This document shows, one piece after another, positions 49,827 through 60,390 of a DNA stretch of 64,000 bases. Source of the DNA: Caballeronia sp. SBC1 (GTDB lineage: Bacteria > Pseudomonadota > Gammaproteobacteria > Burkholderiales > Burkholderiaceae); the NCBI RefSeq assembly GCF_011493005.1, contig NZ_CP049156.1, positions 2,666,001-2,730,000 of the forward strand. Direction: 5' to 3'. Each line of letters starts with the position of its first letter. Position 1 is the first letter of the stretch. The translations under genes were made by a program, and so were the position numbers. The notes below the pieces were generated by a model. The model saw nothing but the letters and a program-made list of their open reading frames with translations, was not told the DNA's origin and made no database searches.

Positions 49827-50270
49827 TCAGGGGGTTTTTGTTGCTGTGTTTGGTTCTGGGTTTGCTTGAGTGTTCGCGTGCGTTTCCGCGATCACAAACG
49901 ACACCGCGTAATCGCGTTCATCGGTGATCGTGACCTGGGCGGTGATACCACGCACCGCCATCCAGTCGGCGAGTTCTCCCGACGCGACAATCTTCGGCTT
50001 GCCGCTCGGCTCGTTGAGCGTCTGCAGCGCTCGCCACGTCATCGGCCAGTGCATGCCAAGTCCGATCGCCTTCGAAAACGCTTCCTTCGCGGAGAAACGC
50101 GTCGCGAGAAATGCGAGGCCGCGGACTTCGGAGCGTGCTTTACGCGCGTGGTAAATGCGCAGTTCGTCGGCCCCGAGCACCTTCTCGGCGAAGCGCCCTT
50201 TCGTGCGCTCCATCACGCCTGCCACGCGGCTCACTTGAACGAGATCGGTACCGATTCCATAGATCGCCAT
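49827..50270 (-). CDS. acpS: Holo-[acyl-carrier-protein] synthase
   Basis: 147 aa. It transfers 4'-phosphopantetheine from CoA to Ser37 of AcpP. Motifs: [14 protein letters not shown] with the Mg-binding Asp, and [17 protein letters not shown] with the conserved Glu-Ala-x2-Lys. The C-terminal ~18 residues ([16 protein letters not shown]) are an unstructured extension. It lies between pdxJ and nagZ, the typical pdxJ-acpS-nagZ order. Confidence 0.96.
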   Translation of the reverse strand: MAIYGIGTDLVQVSRVAGVMERTKGRFAEKVLGADELRIYHARKARSEVRGLAFLATRFSAKEAFSKAIGLGMHWPMTWRALQTLNEPSGKPKIVASGELADWMAVRGITAQVTITDERDYAVSFVIAETHANTQANPEPNTATKTP

Positions 50271-50332
50271 CGTTGGACCTGAGTTGGGTTCCTGAGCTGG
50301 GTTGCCAGCGGTTATCGTTTATGGCTTATCGT

Positions 50333-51106
50333 TTATCGCGATGCAGTCGCGGCAAGGCGCGATGCCACCATGATCGCTTTCATCTCGCGCACCGCATTGT
50401 CCCAGCCGGCGAAGATGGCATGCGCAACGATCGCATGGCCGATATTCAATTCCACGATACCTTCCAATGCCGCGATCGGCTGGACGTTGGTGTAATGCAG
50501 CCCGTGCCCGGCGTTCACTTTCAAGCCCAGGGAATTGCCGAAATCGACGCTGCGCGCCACGCGCTCGAACTCCTTCTGCTGCGTGGCTTCGTCGTGGGCT
50601 TCGGCATAACAACCGGTATGCAATTCGATCACCGGTGCGCCGGCTTCGTGCGCGGCGCGGATCTGCGTTTCATCCGCGTCGATAAACAGCGACACCCGTG
50701 CGCCCGCTTGACGCAATTGCTCGCACGCGGCTTTCACGGCCTGGAATTGCCCGGCGACATCAAGCCCGCCTTCAGTCGTGAGTTCCTGACGCTTTTCGGG
50801 CACGAGACACACGTCATGCGGACGCACACCGCACGCAATATCCAGCATTTCCTGCGTCACCGCGCACTCAAGATTCATTCGGGTTTTGAGCAGCGGACGC
50901 AGCGCGTGGACATCGGCATCGACAATATGCCGGCGATCTTCCCGCAAATGCAGCGTGATGGCATCCGCGCCCGCTTCTTCGGCTTGCAGCGCGGCGCGGA
51001 TCGGGTCGGGGTACGACGTGCCGCGCGCGTTGCGCAGCGTGGCGACGTGATCAATGTTGACGCCCAGATCGATCACGTTCGCGGGCGACGAGAGAAAGAA
51101 GCTCAT
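50333..51106 (-). CDS. pdxJ: Pyridoxine 5'-phosphate synthase PdxJ
   Basis: 257 aa TIM barrel that closes the pyridoxine ring from 1-deoxyxylulose-5-P and 3-amino-1-hydroxyacetone 1-P. Family strings: [35 protein letters not shown], and [16 protein letters not shown]. The ATG at 51106 overlaps the recO stop by four bases. The long frame up to 51271 is recO read in another frame. Confidence 0.97.
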   Translation of the reverse strand: MSFFLSSPANVIDLGVNIDHVATLRNARGTSYPDPIRAALQAEEAGADAITLHLREDRRHIVDADVHALRPLLKTRMNLECAVTQEMLDIACGVRPHDVCLVPEKRQELTTEGGLDVAGQFQAVKAACEQLRQAGARVSLFIDADETQIRAAHEAGAPVIELHTGCYAEAHDEATQQKEFERVARSVDFGNSLGLKVNAGHGLHYTNVQPIAALEGIVELNIGHAIVAHAIFAGWDNAVREMKAIMVASRLAATASR

Positions 51107-52029
51107 AGATTTTGCAGGTCGATCAGGATTTGACGGGTGGCGAGCGGCGTGCCGCCAAGGTACACGTTCAGCAGAAAGCGCATCAGCGTCTTGCTTTGCG
51201 CGGCCGTCTGCGGGCGGCTGTATTCGTCCTTCTCCATATCGAGAAGGGTTTGACCGGCGATCACCGGCCATTGCGACGGTACATCATCCGATGCGTCGCG
51301 CACACCGCGTTCGGGATCGAAGACGTATTTCTGATCGGCGAGAACGGGTTGGCGCGTGATGGTTTTATTCAACGCCATCGCGTAACCGGTTTCGCGCAGC
51401 AGAACACGTTCGAAGGAGCGTAGCGCATGCAAGGCGGGCTCACCGTGCGCGAGACGCGACAACGTCAGCACGTAATGATTGAACAACACGGGATGCGCGT
51501 CTTCACGGGCGCAGAACTTGACGAGCAATTCGTTGACGTAGAAGCCGCATAACAACGCGTCGCCGGCAAGGGGCAACATGCCGCCCACCCATTCCGCTTG
51601 CGTCAAGGTACGGACTTCGCCCTTCCCCGTCCACGATAACCCCAGCGGCTGGAAAGTTTGCAGTACGCCGCGCAACGCGGAATGCGGTCGCTTGGCGCCC
51701 TTGGCGACCAGCGCAACGCGGCCGTGATCGCGTGAGAACACGTCTAGCACGAGACTCGTCTCGCGATACGGATAGCTGTGCAGCACAAACGACGGCTGCT
51801 CGGCGATACGAAAGTCCGAGCGCGGCGCGGCGCGCGGTGGTCTTGGGGCCTTGGGTTCTTTGGATTCCGCTTTCGACTCTTTTGGCGCGGCGGATTTTGC
51901 AGACGCAGGCACCGTCCGGCGCCTTTTAGGCGCAGGCGCTGAAGGCTCGTCGGTGCTGAAGTTATCGTCGGCGAGCGGATCGGATTCTGCGTCGGAAGAC
52001 TGGGTCATCCACGCGTCATTCGTACCCAT
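51103..52029 (-). CDS. recO: DNA repair protein RecO with disordered N-terminal extension
   Basis: 308 aa. The OB-fold begins near residue 73 ([31 protein letters not shown]), followed by the helical C-terminal domain ([24 protein letters not shown]). The preceding ~70 residues are Lys/Pro/Ala/Ser-rich and probably disordered. RecO loads RecA at gaps with RecR. The ATG at 52029 overlaps the era stop by 14 bp; an ATG at 52008 avoids the overlap and cannot be excluded. Confidence 0.94.
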   Translation of the reverse strand: MGTNDAWMTQSSDAESDPLADDNFSTDEPSAPAPKRRRTVPASAKSAAPKESKAESKEPKAPRPPRAAPRSDFRIAEQPSFVLHSYPYRETSLVLDVFSRDHGRVALVAKGAKRPHSALRGVLQTFQPLGLSWTGKGEVRTLTQAEWVGGMLPLAGDALLCGFYVNELLVKFCAREDAHPVLFNHYVLTLSRLAHGEPALHALRSFERVLLRETGYAMALNKTITRQPVLADQKYVFDPERGVRDASDDVPSQWPVIAGQTLLDMEKDEYSRPQTAAQSKTLMRFLLNVYLGGTPLATRQILIDLQNL

Positions 52030-52915
52030 AGGCGCGCAGTCCCGCTTCGTTGTCCGCCCAGCCGCTCTTCACCTTGATGAAGGTCTCGAGATACACGGGG
52101 CCATCAAAGAGCCGTTCCATATCGAGGCGCGCTTCGGTGCTGATCTGCTTCAGCTTGGCGCCCTTCTGCCCGATGATCATCGCTTTGTGGGTATCGCGTT
52201 CGACGAGAATGGTCGCGAAAATGCGGCGCAGGCGTCCTTCGGTTTCCCATTTATCGATAAGCACCGTGCTCGTGTACGGCAATTCGTCGCCAGTCCAGCG
52301 GAACACTTTCTCGCGCAGGATTTCGGCGGCGAGAAACCGCTCGCTGCGATCGGTGAGATCGTCTTCGCCGTAGATAGGCGAGCCTTCCGGCAAATACGGC
52401 TTCACGACTGTCATCAGACGCGTGATGTCGTCGGGATGCTTCGCCGTCATCGGCACGATTTCCTTGAAGTCGTGCAGCGCGCTCATTTTCTGCATGAACG
52501 GAAAGAGCGTTTCCTTATCGCTCACGTGATCGAGTTTGTTGGCGATCAACAGGCAAGGCGTGTCGTTTGGAATCAGGTCGAGCACCTTCTGGTCGTCGGG
52601 ACCGAAACGGCCCGCTTCGATCACGAACAGAATGGCATCGACGGATGTCAGCGTCGACGTGACCGCGCGGTTCAGCGAACGGTTCAGCGCGCCGCTGTGC
52701 TTGGTCTGGAACCCGGGGGTATCGACGAAAATGTACTGCGCGTCGTCCAGCGTGTGAATGCCGGTGATGCGGTGGCGCGTAGTCTGCGCCTTGCGCGACG
52801 TAATGCTGACTTTCTGCCCGACCAGGGCGTTCATCAAGGTCGATTTGCCGACGTTCGGCCGACCGACGATCGCGACCATGCCGCAGCGGAAACCAGAGGG
52901 AGTGGGAGCGTTCAT
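52016..52915 (-). CDS. era: GTPase Era
   Basis: 299 aa. G1 [10 protein letters not shown]2 region around [12 protein letters not shown]3 DTPGFQ, G4 NKLD, and the C-terminal KH domain ending in AYGYE. It binds the 3' end of 16S rRNA in 30S assembly. It is in the conserved lepA-lepB-rnc-era-recO-pdxJ order, 106 bp after rnc. Confidence 0.98.
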   Translation of the reverse strand: MNAPTPSGFRCGMVAIVGRPNVGKSTLMNALVGQKVSITSRKAQTTRHRITGIHTLDDAQYIFVDTPGFQTKHSGALNRSLNRAVTSTLTSVDAILFVIEAGRFGPDDQKVLDLIPNDTPCLLIANKLDHVSDKETLFPFMQKMSALHDFKEIVPMTAKHPDDITRLMTVVKPYLPEGSPIYGEDDLTDRSERFLAAEILREKVFRWTGDELPYTSTVLIDKWETEGRLRRIFATILVERDTHKAMIIGQKGAKLKQISTEARLDMERLFDGPVYLETFIKVKSGWADNEAGLRAYGYE

Positions 52916-53021
52916 AATGTGTGCGGCTGCGGATTCGGTAAATTCGTGGGGACGCGTAGCGTCGTGATCAGGCGGGTGTTCGGTAGCTTGCGAGCTTTAG
53001 CGGCGGGCGTCAGCGCCTGCA

Positions 53022-54389
53022 TTAATGGCCGGTATCGGCGGCACGTACGACGGTTTCATCGACGCTTTCTTCCAGGTGTGCTTCGACCTTCGCGTCAACG
53101 CTCTCTGCGCCCTTCGAGGCTGTTGCGGAATGCGCCGCAGGCACGTCTTCACGCTGCCGTGCGGGGCTTGCGGGTTTCTCGGCAGCAGATGCTTCAGCAC
53201 TTTTTGCTGCGGGCTTGTCGGCTTGCTTGTCAGCCTGCTTCGCGACCGCCTTCTCACCCGCACTATCTGCCTTCGCAGCGCTTTTTTCCACCGGGTTATG
53301 CACAGCGTTATCCACTGCGGGTTCGACGTGCACGGCCGATGGCTTGTCCGTGTTTTCGCTTCGGGCCACCGGCATCTCAGTTGCTGCTTTCTCGGCCTTC
53401 TCTGTCTTTTCTGCCCGATGAATCGTCGTCCGCTCGGTTTTTTCCGCGCTGGCGAATGCCCCCGCCGACGGTTCCACATGCGACGCGCGAATCACCGCGA
53501 ATGGCGCAGTGGCCGGCCGCTCGGGATCGTTATGCGTGTTGCTGCCATGACCAGTGGTGCTATTACTGCTGGCGCTGCTGGCACGTGCGCGCTCACGCCG
53601 GTCCGGTGCACGCAGATCGAGAGCCGCCTGCACGCCCGTCACGCCCGGCACGATTTCCGGCTCCACCTGCTTGGCTGCGCGCGCACCCTTGCGCTTCGGC
53701 TTCGCCGTCATGGCCGGCGCGGCGGAAGCCAGCTCGTCAAGCGCCTTCTTTGCCGCAGCCTGTTCGGCCGCACGCCGGCTCGCACCGGAACCCGACACCT
53801 TCACCTCAAGCTTCGGCACCGTGCATTCAACTTCGAACTGCTGGTTATGCGCCGCGCCGTGCGTGGCCACGACCGTGTAGGTCGGCAATGCGATCTTGTG
53901 ACCTTGCAGATATTCCTGCAACAGCGTCTTCGCGTCTTTACCAATCGTGCGTGGATCGATGTGGTCGAGAATTGGCGTGTAGAGCCGCTTGATGACCTGG
54001 AGCGCGGCGTCAAAACCTCCGTCCAGAAAAACTGCGCCGAAGATGGCTTCGAGTGTGTCGGCCAATATGGACGGGCGGCGGAAGCCGCCGCTGCGCAACT
54101 CGCCCTCGCCCAGCCGCAACGCCTCGGAGACATTCAGCGCCTGCGCAATCTCATAAAGTGACTGCTGCTTGACGAGATTTGCCCGGACGCGAGAAAGGTC
54201 GCCTTCATCGAGTTTTGCGAATCGCTGGAACAAAAGCGCAGCCACCACGCAATTTAGAACGGAATCTCCGAGAAATTCGAGTCGTTCATTGTGCGTGGCA
54301 CTGTGACTACGGTGGGTCATCGCCTGGCGCAGCAATTCCGCATTGCGAAATTCGTACTGGAGCCGGCTTTCCAACGGGGTTGAGGGCAT
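53022..54389 (-). CDS. rnc: Ribonuclease III with long disordered C-terminal tail
   Basis: 455 aa; E. coli RNase III has 226. Residues 1-222 are the complete enzyme: signature [11 protein letters not shown], second acidic site [10 protein letters not shown], and dsRNA-binding domain ending [19 protein letters not shown]. Residues 223-455 are Ala/Lys/Glu-rich with repeat-like strings ([24 protein letters not shown]) and no fold I recognise. It processes rRNA and structured mRNAs. A perfect hairpin lies 140 nt upstream, after lepB. Confidence 0.95.
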   Translation of the reverse strand: MPSTPLESRLQYEFRNAELLRQAMTHRSHSATHNERLEFLGDSVLNCVVAALLFQRFAKLDEGDLSRVRANLVKQQSLYEIAQALNVSEALRLGEGELRSGGFRRPSILADTLEAIFGAVFLDGGFDAALQVIKRLYTPILDHIDPRTIGKDAKTLLQEYLQGHKIALPTYTVVATHGAAHNQQFEVECTVPKLEVKVSGSGASRRAAEQAAAKKALDELASAAPAMTAKPKRKGARAAKQVEPEIVPGVTGVQAALDLRAPDRRERARASSASSNSTTGHGSNTHNDPERPATAPFAVIRASHVEPSAGAFASAEKTERTTIHRAEKTEKAEKAATEMPVARSENTDKPSAVHVEPAVDNAVHNPVEKSAAKADSAGEKAVAKQADKQADKPAAKSAEASAAEKPASPARQREDVPAAHSATASKGAESVDAKVEAHLEESVDETVVRAADTGH

Positions 54390-54528
54390 GGGCAGAGTAT
54401 AACGCGGGCGCCGGAAGGGGCGAATCCAGCCGAAAGGCCGAAAAACCGCAAGGAAAATGACACGACAAGCACACGTTAGCCGTGATTCTTCGTGCTGTTT
54501 CTAGACGGCTCAAACGTGGCTTGCAATA

Positions 54529-54560
54529 ACAACTACGCCGCGATGACGCGGCGTAGTTGT
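54529..54560 (-). terminator. Perfect 14-bp hairpin between lepB and rnc
   Basis: ACAACTACGCCGCG (54529-54542) pairs without mismatch with 54547-54560 around the tetraloop ATGA. On the minus strand only TTATT follows, so as a terminator it would be weak. It could instead be an RNase III cleavage site or an mRNA stabiliser in the rnc leader. Confidence 0.65.
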
Positions 54561-54601
54561 CGAACGAAGTTACTGCTTCTGATACGGCTCAAAAACGCGC
54601 T

Positions 54602-55495
54602 TCAATGGAACACACCAATGCGTTTCAAACTGCTGAAGTTCATCCAGATAAAGAATGCGCGTCCGACGATATTCGCATCCGGCACAAAGCCCCAATAACG
54701 GCTGTCTGCACTGTTATCGCGGTTGTCGCCCATCATGAAATAGTTACCCGCCGGCACTTTGCAGATGACGCCTTGAGCGTTGTAGTTGCAGTTGTCTCGA
54801 AACGGGAAGTCGTCGGCGCCGATCACGAACGGCGGCACTTGCGCGTTATTCAGGATCGCGTTCTTGCGGCCATCAAGATCTTCTTCGAACTGCTTCGCAT
54901 AACCAATGCGTTCATCGTCGAAGAAATCGGGCAGCGGCGTTTCCGGAACCGGCTTGCCGTTGATGGTCAGCTTCTTGTCCTGGTATGCAACCGTATCACC
55001 AGGAAGGCCGATCACGCGCTTGATGTAATCCACCGACTCGTCTTTCGGATAACGGAACACGACTACGTCACCACGCTTGAGCGGCGTGCCGCTGGTCAGC
55101 TTGGTATTGCTGATTGGCAGACGCAAACCATATTCGAATTTATTAACGAGGATGAAGTCGCCCACCAACAGTGTTGGCACCATGGACCCCGACGGAATCT
55201 TGAACGGCTCGACCACGAACGAGCGCACCACGAACACGACCAGGATCACCGGAAAGAAGCTCGCGGAATATTCCAGGTACCACGGCTGACGGAGCTTTTC
55301 ATCGCGCAGGCGAGCGCGCGTTTGCGGCGCGTGTTCATCGGCGAAACGAGGCTCAAGGCGTGCCTGCTGTTGATCGAAATCCGCTACCGCTGCGTCTGCT
55401 GCCCGGCGCCGTTGCTTCTCAAACACCAGTTTGTCGAACACCCACGCAATCCCCGTCACGATGACGAGCACCAAAAGAATCAACGCAAAATTCAT
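54602..55495 (-). CDS. lepB: Signal peptidase I
   Basis: 297 aa. N-terminal membrane segment (MNFALILLVLVIVTGIAWVF), a charged cytoplasmic stretch, a second membrane segment (FFPVILVVFVVRSFVVEPF), then the periplasmic catalytic domain: Ser in IPSGSMVPTL, Lys in DYIKRVIGLPGD and box E GDNRDNSADSRYWGFV. It removes Sec signal peptides. The ATG at 55495 was chosen over an adjacent TTG. It lies 21 bp after lepA. Confidence 0.97.
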   Translation of the reverse strand: MNFALILLVLVIVTGIAWVFDKLVFEKQRRRAADAAVADFDQQQARLEPRFADEHAPQTRARLRDEKLRQPWYLEYSASFFPVILVVFVVRSFVVEPFKIPSGSMVPTLLVGDFILVNKFEYGLRLPISNTKLTSGTPLKRGDVVVFRYPKDESVDYIKRVIGLPGDTVAYQDKKLTINGKPVPETPLPDFFDDERIGYAKQFEEDLDGRKNAILNNAQVPPFVIGADDFPFRDNCNYNAQGVICKVPAGNYFMMGDNRDNSADSRYWGFVPDANIVGRAFFIWMNFSSLKRIGVFH

Positions 55496-55516
55496 CAATC
55501 GTTTCCGGTTGTTTTA

Positions 55517-57307
55517 TTAATCTTCGACGCGAAGAATCGCGAGGAAAGCTTCTTGCGGAATCTCGACCGAACCGACTTGTTTCATGCGCTTCTTGCCGGC
55601 CTTCTGCTTTTCCAGAAGCTTTTTCTTTCGCGAGATATCGCCGCCGTAGCACTTTGCCAGAACGTTCTTACGCAATGCTTTAATGTTCTCGCGCGCGATA
55701 ATGTTCGCGCCAATAGTCGCCTGGATTGCCACGTCGTACATTTGCCGCGGAATCAGCTCGCGCATCTTCGACGCCACTTCGCGCCCGCGATGCTGGCTCT
55801 GCGACCGGTGCACGATCACCGACAACGCATCGACTTTGTCGCCGTTAATCAGCATGTCGACTTTCACCACGTCCGACGCGCGATATTCCTTGAACTCGTA
55901 GTCCATGGAGGCATAACCGCGCGATGTGGACTTCAGCCGGTCGAAGAAATCCAGCACGATTTCCGCCATCGGGATTTCATACGTGAGTTGAACCTGGCGC
56001 CCGTGATACAGCATGTTGATCTGCTGGCCGCGCTTGTTCGTACAGAGCGTGATCACCGCGCCCACATACTCCTGCGGCATGTACAGGTTCACGGTCACGA
56101 TCGGTTCGCGCACTTCTTCAATGTACGAAGGCTCCGGCATCTTGGCCGGGTTCTCGACCTGGATCAGCACGCCATCGCGCTTCACGACCTCGTACACCAC
56201 GGTCGGCGCCGTGGTGATGAGGTCCATGTCGAACTCGCGCTCGAGCCGCTCCTGCACGATCTCCATGTGCAGAAGACCGAGAAAGCCGCATCGAAAACCG
56301 AAACCGAGCGCTTGCGACACTTCCGGCTCGTATTGCAGCGAGGAGTCGTTGAGCTTCAGCTTTTCCAGCGATTCACGCAGTGCGTCGTATTGGTTCGCTT
56401 CGATCGGATACAAACCCGCGAACACTTGCGGCTTCACTTCCTTGAAACCTGGCAGCGGCGCTTCGGCCGGACGTGCGACGGTGGTGACCGTATCGCCAAC
56501 TTTCGCCGCCTGCAATTCTTTAATGCCCGCGATGATGAAGCCCACCTGCCCCGCCGACAGCGACGCGAGATTCGTGGCTTTCGGCGCGAACACGCCGAGA
56601 CTTTCGACCGGATAAATTGCGCCGGACGCCATCATCTTGATCTTGTCTTTCGGGCGCAGCGTGCCGTTCTTGATACGCACGAGCATGACCACGCCGACGT
56701 AATTGTCGAACCATGAATCGATGATCAGCGCCTGCAGTGGTGCGTCCGGATCGCCCTTCGGCGGCGGCACTTTGGCGATCAGCGCCTCTAGCACGTCGGT
56801 CACGCCGAGGCCTGTCTTGGCGCTGCAACGCGTAGCATCGGTTGCATCAATCCCGATCACGTCTTCAATTTCTGAAATCGCGTTCTCGGGATCTGCTGCG
56901 GGCAGGTCGATTTTGTTCAGGACCGGCACGACTTCCACGCCCAGCTCGATTGCCATGTAGCAATTGGCGACCGTCTGCGCTTCCACGCCCTGACTGGCGT
57001 CGACCACGAGCAGCGCGCCTTCGCAGGCGGACAGCGAGCGGCTGACCTCGTACGAGAAGTCGACGTGGCCCGGGGTGTCGATCAGGTTCAGGTTGTAGAC
57101 CTGACCGTCGAGCGCCTTGTAGCTCAGTGCGGCGGTTTGCGCCTTGATGGTGATACCGCGTTCGCGCTCGAGATCCATGGAGTCGAGCACCTGCGCGTCC
57201 ATCTCGCGATCGGACAAGCCGCCGCACAACTGGATGATGCGATCGGCGAGCGTCGACTTGCCGTGGTCGATGTGCGCAATGATCGAGAAGTTACGAATAT
57301 GATTCAT
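55517..57307 (-). CDS. lepA: Elongation factor 4 (LepA), ribosome-associated GTPase
   Basis: 596 aa. G1 [11 protein letters not shown]2 and switch II ([21 protein letters not shown]), G4 NKIDLP, then EF-G-like domains II, III and V and the LepA-specific C-terminal domain ([40 protein letters not shown] region). It acts on 70S ribosomes and in 30S biogenesis. It is followed by lepB, as in E. coli. Confidence 0.98.
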   Translation of the reverse strand: MNHIRNFSIIAHIDHGKSTLADRIIQLCGGLSDREMDAQVLDSMDLERERGITIKAQTAALSYKALDGQVYNLNLIDTPGHVDFSYEVSRSLSACEGALLVVDASQGVEAQTVANCYMAIELGVEVVPVLNKIDLPAADPENAISEIEDVIGIDATDATRCSAKTGLGVTDVLEALIAKVPPPKGDPDAPLQALIIDSWFDNYVGVVMLVRIKNGTLRPKDKIKMMASGAIYPVESLGVFAPKATNLASLSAGQVGFIIAGIKELQAAKVGDTVTTVARPAEAPLPGFKEVKPQVFAGLYPIEANQYDALRESLEKLKLNDSSLQYEPEVSQALGFGFRCGFLGLLHMEIVQERLEREFDMDLITTAPTVVYEVVKRDGVLIQVENPAKMPEPSYIEEVREPIVTVNLYMPQEYVGAVITLCTNKRGQQINMLYHGRQVQLTYEIPMAEIVLDFFDRLKSTSRGYASMDYEFKEYRASDVVKVDMLINGDKVDALSVIVHRSQSQHRGREVASKMRELIPRQMYDVAIQATIGANIIARENIKALRKNVLAKCYGGDISRKKKLLEKQKAGKKRMKQVGSVEIPQEAFLAILRVED

Positions 57308-57438
57308 TCAGTGCCGATCAAGCAAAAAGGCGCGCCCAGACAAACGCGGAGCACGCCTTGAAAATGGGGGTGAAAAACTTATCTATTTTAGCCGAAAAGG
57401 CGGGCTGACGGCGGATTTTACGGGAAAGGTCCGATTGC

Positions 57439-57711
57439 TCAGGGACTTATACGCGTGCCGGGTGTGCTTAAAAGCGTGTTTAGGAGCGCATCCCGCACAC
57501 GCGTTTCGTCCAGCCGGTAGTGGCATAACTCCACGCCATCCAGCACCAGAACGGGCACGAGCTCGTCGTATAGCGCTTCGAGCGCGGGATCGGTGTCGAT
57601 ATCGATCCACTCGATCGCGACGCCGAACTCAGCCGCAATCGGCTCAAGCCCGGCGCGCAAGTCTTCACACAGGTGGCACCATGCGCGCCCGTAAAGCTTA
57701 AGCGCGCTCAT
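57439..57711 (-). CDS. Glutaredoxin-family thiol protein
   Basis: 90 aa with a thioredoxin fold (DUF836/glutaredoxin-like 2). LKLYGRAWCHLCEDLRAGLEP carries the CHLC active site; the cis-proline is in DELVPVLVLDGVE. Small proteins of this type are common next to mucD and lepA in Burkholderia. It is 5 bp downstream of the mucD stop, so probably in the rpoE operon. Its redox partner is unknown. Confidence 0.9.
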   Translation of the reverse strand: MSALKLYGRAWCHLCEDLRAGLEPIAAEFGVAIEWIDIDTDPALEALYDELVPVLVLDGVELCHYRLDETRVRDALLNTLLSTPGTRISP

Positions 57712-57716
57712 CGTGC

Positions 57717-59327
57717 TTATTTCTGCACCGGCGCACGCGGGCGCAACGGCACGAACTGCGTGTTGTCCCCACGGCGCACCAGCACCGCGACCATCTTGCT
57801 CGGGTCAACGTTTTGCGCGACCGCGTCGAATTGCTTAGCGCTCGTGATATCCGTATCGCCAATCCGCAGGATGATGTCGCCCTTCTGGAAGCCGGCACGC
57901 GCCGCTGGGCCTTCAACCGCATCCACCATCACGCCGTTGGTGAGTTTCAGCGCCTTCTTCTGGTCAGCCGGAATGTCGCTCACCGCAATGCCGAGCGTAT
58001 TGCTTGCGCTTGCCTTCGGCGGCGGCGTCTTCTTGGTCTCAGCCTTCGCGACCTTGTCCGGCTGCATTTCCGCGATGGTAATCGGCAAATCGCGCGACTC
58101 GCCCTTGCGCCACACGGTGATCGTCGCCTTCGTGCCCGGCTTCGTGTCACCGACCATGCGCGGCAGGTCTGTCGCGGTGGTCACGTCGTGGCCGTTGTAC
58201 TTCAGGATGATGTCACCCGGCTGGATACCCGCCTTGTCGGCCGGCCCGCCCGCTTCCACACTGCTCACCAGCGCGCCCTGCGCCTTCGGAAGCCCAAGCG
58301 AATCCGCCACTTCCTTCGTGACCTCGCCGATCGCCACCGCAATGCGGCCGCGCGTGACCTTGCCCGTTGTCTTCAGTTGATCGGCGACGCGCATGGCTTC
58401 ATCGATAGGAATCGCGAACGAAATCCCCATGAAGCCGCCCGTACGGCTGTAGATCTGCGAGTTGATGCCAATCACCTCGCCCGCCATATTGATCAGCGGG
58501 CCACCCGAATTACCCGGATTCACCGCGACGTCAGTCTGGATGAAGGGCAGATAGTCACCCGTGTCACGCCCCTTCGCGCTGACAATACCCGCCGTCACCG
58601 TGTTGTCGAGCCCGAACGGCGAGCCGATTGCCAGCACCCATTCACCCACACGCACCTTGTTCGAATCGCCGATGGTAATGGCCGGCAAGCTTGTCGCCTG
58701 GATCTTGACGACCGCCACGTCCGTGCGTTCATCGACACCGATTAGCTTCGCCTTGAATTCGCGTTTGTCCGTGAGCGTGACGTAGATGGTGTCCGCGTCG
58801 TCGACCACGTGGGCATTGGTCATCACGTAACCATCGGCCGACATGATGAAACCCGAGCCCACGCCGCTGCTCTGCTCCGAATTGTCCGGAGTGTTGTCCT
58901 GCGGAGCGCTGCCGCTACCGCTGTCGCCGCCTTGATCGCCGCCTCCGCTTCCGCCGTTCCCGCCGTTCCCACTACCGCTTCCACCACCGCCGCGCGGCGA
59001 ACCCGGCGTGCCGGGCATCGGAATACCGAAGAAACGGCGGAAAAACTCCGACATATCGCCTTCGTCCATGCCGGGTGGCAAGCCGTGCAGATCGTTGCTG
59101 CTGCTGACGCGAGTTGTCGTACGAATATTGACGACGGACGGACCTACTTTGTCGACGAGTGTGGTGAAGTCCGGCAAATTCACTCCCGGCACCGCGACCG
59201 TTGCGGCAGCAGGCGCGGGCGTCGACGCGGGCGCCGTTGCCGTTGCTGTGGCCGCGAAGGTCGCGAGCGGCAGGCATGCGGCAAACGCCGCGGCCGCGAA
59301 ATAGGTGCGCAGCGAGAGATTGCTCAT
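57717..59327 (-). CDS. mucD: Periplasmic serine endoprotease MucD/DegP family
   Basis: 536 aa. Signal peptide (MSNLSLRTYFAAAAFAACLPLATFA, cut after TFA), trypsin-like domain with triad His173 (TNAHVV), Asp203 (ERTDVAVV) and Ser274 (NPGNSGGPL), then two PDZ domains (about 300-400 and 420-530). A ~45-residue Gly/Ser/Asp-rich stretch (~110-153) is inserted before the catalytic domain's HDS core. It degrades misfolded envelope proteins and opposes RpoE signalling. Downstream of mucB by 19 bp. Confidence 0.95.
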   Translation of the reverse strand: MSNLSLRTYFAAAAFAACLPLATFAATATATAPASTPAPAAATVAVPGVNLPDFTTLVDKVGPSVVNIRTTTRVSSSNDLHGLPPGMDEGDMSEFFRRFFGIPMPGTPGSPRGGGGSGSGNGGNGGSGGGDQGGDSGSGSAPQDNTPDNSEQSSGVGSGFIMSADGYVMTNAHVVDDADTIYVTLTDKREFKAKLIGVDERTDVAVVKIQATSLPAITIGDSNKVRVGEWVLAIGSPFGLDNTVTAGIVSAKGRDTGDYLPFIQTDVAVNPGNSGGPLINMAGEVIGINSQIYSRTGGFMGISFAIPIDEAMRVADQLKTTGKVTRGRIAVAIGEVTKEVADSLGLPKAQGALVSSVEAGGPADKAGIQPGDIILKYNGHDVTTATDLPRMVGDTKPGTKATITVWRKGESRDLPITIAEMQPDKVAKAETKKTPPPKASASNTLGIAVSDIPADQKKALKLTNGVMVDAVEGPAARAGFQKGDIILRIGDTDITSAKQFDAVAQNVDPSKMVAVLVRRGDNTQFVPLRPRAPVQK

Positions 59328-59346
59328 ATCGTGGTGGGCCGAGGAA

Positions 59347-60390
59347 TTACTTGGAAGGCTTGTATTCTATGGCAGAAGCAAATTGCTGCAACGTGGCCTG
59401 GGGCACTTCGCCCAGCAAGGTAATCCAGAAATCCCCGCGGCGCTTGACCAGCACGTGTGTCGCGCCGCTATTACCCGCACCTTCCTTGCGGGAATTTTTT
59501 TCAACGGGCTCGACAAAAATCGAGATTGCCGCGAGTCCGTCAGAGAAAACCGCCTGATCGACAGGAATAGGCGGTTGACCTTCTTCACGCGACGCCATCG
59601 GCCGGCGCAACTCGCGAATCTCGCGGAAACCCGGCACGGCAGGGGTGATCTTCCAGCCCTGCGCTTCCATATCGACAGGCTGAACCGGCGGGCGCACGAC
59701 CGTCCACCCGGCTATGTTCTTGATCCCGTTCGCAATGGCCGCGCGGTCCACGGACCCGCCAATCTGAACTTGCGAGAATGAAAGCTGTTCGAGCACCTGG
59801 CCGTCGGGGCCAAGCGTCTGCGCACGCAGGAGAAGACCGGTTTTCGAGTCGGCCCACAGCTTGTAGGCAAAACGCCAGGCATCTTTCGGATCAAGCTCGA
59901 TCACCTGACTGTCGATCCCGGCGACACGGTCCGGCCCCAGCATTTTTGGCTCGTAAACCGTCAGGACCTGCTCGCTGCTGGTTGTCAGCAACGACGGGAA
60001 CGCGTCCTTGTTCTGGCGTTTTTCGACGACCACCAAATGCCGTTCAGGTACGAACGTGTACATGTCGTCGTCGTGGCGAAGCATCTTGCGAGGCTGGCCG
60101 TCCATGCTCTCCAGCGATTCGAACTCACCGTCGCTGCGCGCTGCCGAATGGGTAATCCGCGACGATTGCACCGTTGTCCCACGCTGGTAGACGAAGGTGC
60201 CCTCGAAGTTCTGCTGCTGTGCGGCGTCGTGAATCCGGTTGAGCAGTTCCGCAGCGGACTTGCGCGCGGCGGCGGAATCGTCGCCTTGCGCAAAAGCACT
60301 CGATGCCGCGGATAACAACGCGGCTGCGCAGAACATCAACGCCGGCAACCGCCCCCAATGAGTCGTTTTCTTCAACCGCACACGTTGCAT
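59347..60390 (-). CDS. mucB: Sigma-E regulatory protein MucB/RseB
   Basis: 347 aa periplasmic protein with signal peptide (LMFCAAALLSAASSAFA). The family string NRIHDAAQQQNFEGTFVYQRG and DDMYTFVPERHLVVVEK mark the lipid-binding lobe; a C-terminal domain with GWKITPAVPGFREIRELRRP follows. It binds RseA and shields it from proteolysis. Its start overlaps the rseA stop by one base. Confidence 0.95.
   Translation of the reverse strand: MQRVRLKKTTHWGRLPALMFCAAALLSAASSAFAQGDDSAAARKSAAELLNRIHDAAQQQNFEGTFVYQRGTTVQSSRITHSAARSDGEFESLESMDGQPRKMLRHDDDMYTFVPERHLVVVEKRQNKDAFPSLLTTSSEQVLTVYEPKMLGPDRVAGIDSQVIELDPKDAWRFAYKLWADSKTGLLLRAQTLGPDGQVLEQLSFSQVQIGGSVDRAAIANGIKNIAGWTVVRPPVQPVDMEAQGWKITPAVPGFREIRELRRPMASREEGQPPIPVDQAVFSDGLAAISIFVEPVEKNSRKEGAGNSGATHVLVKRRGDFWITLLGEVPQATLQQFASAIEYKPSK

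Noticed and set aside
51851..53992. Plus-strand frame of 713 codons opposite recO, era and rnc
   Set aside because: It spans three genuine genes of the other strand and changes composition at each of them.
54557..56716. Plus-strand frame of 719 codons opposite lepB and lepA
   Set aside because: Both minus-strand genes are unmistakable; the frame is a shadow.
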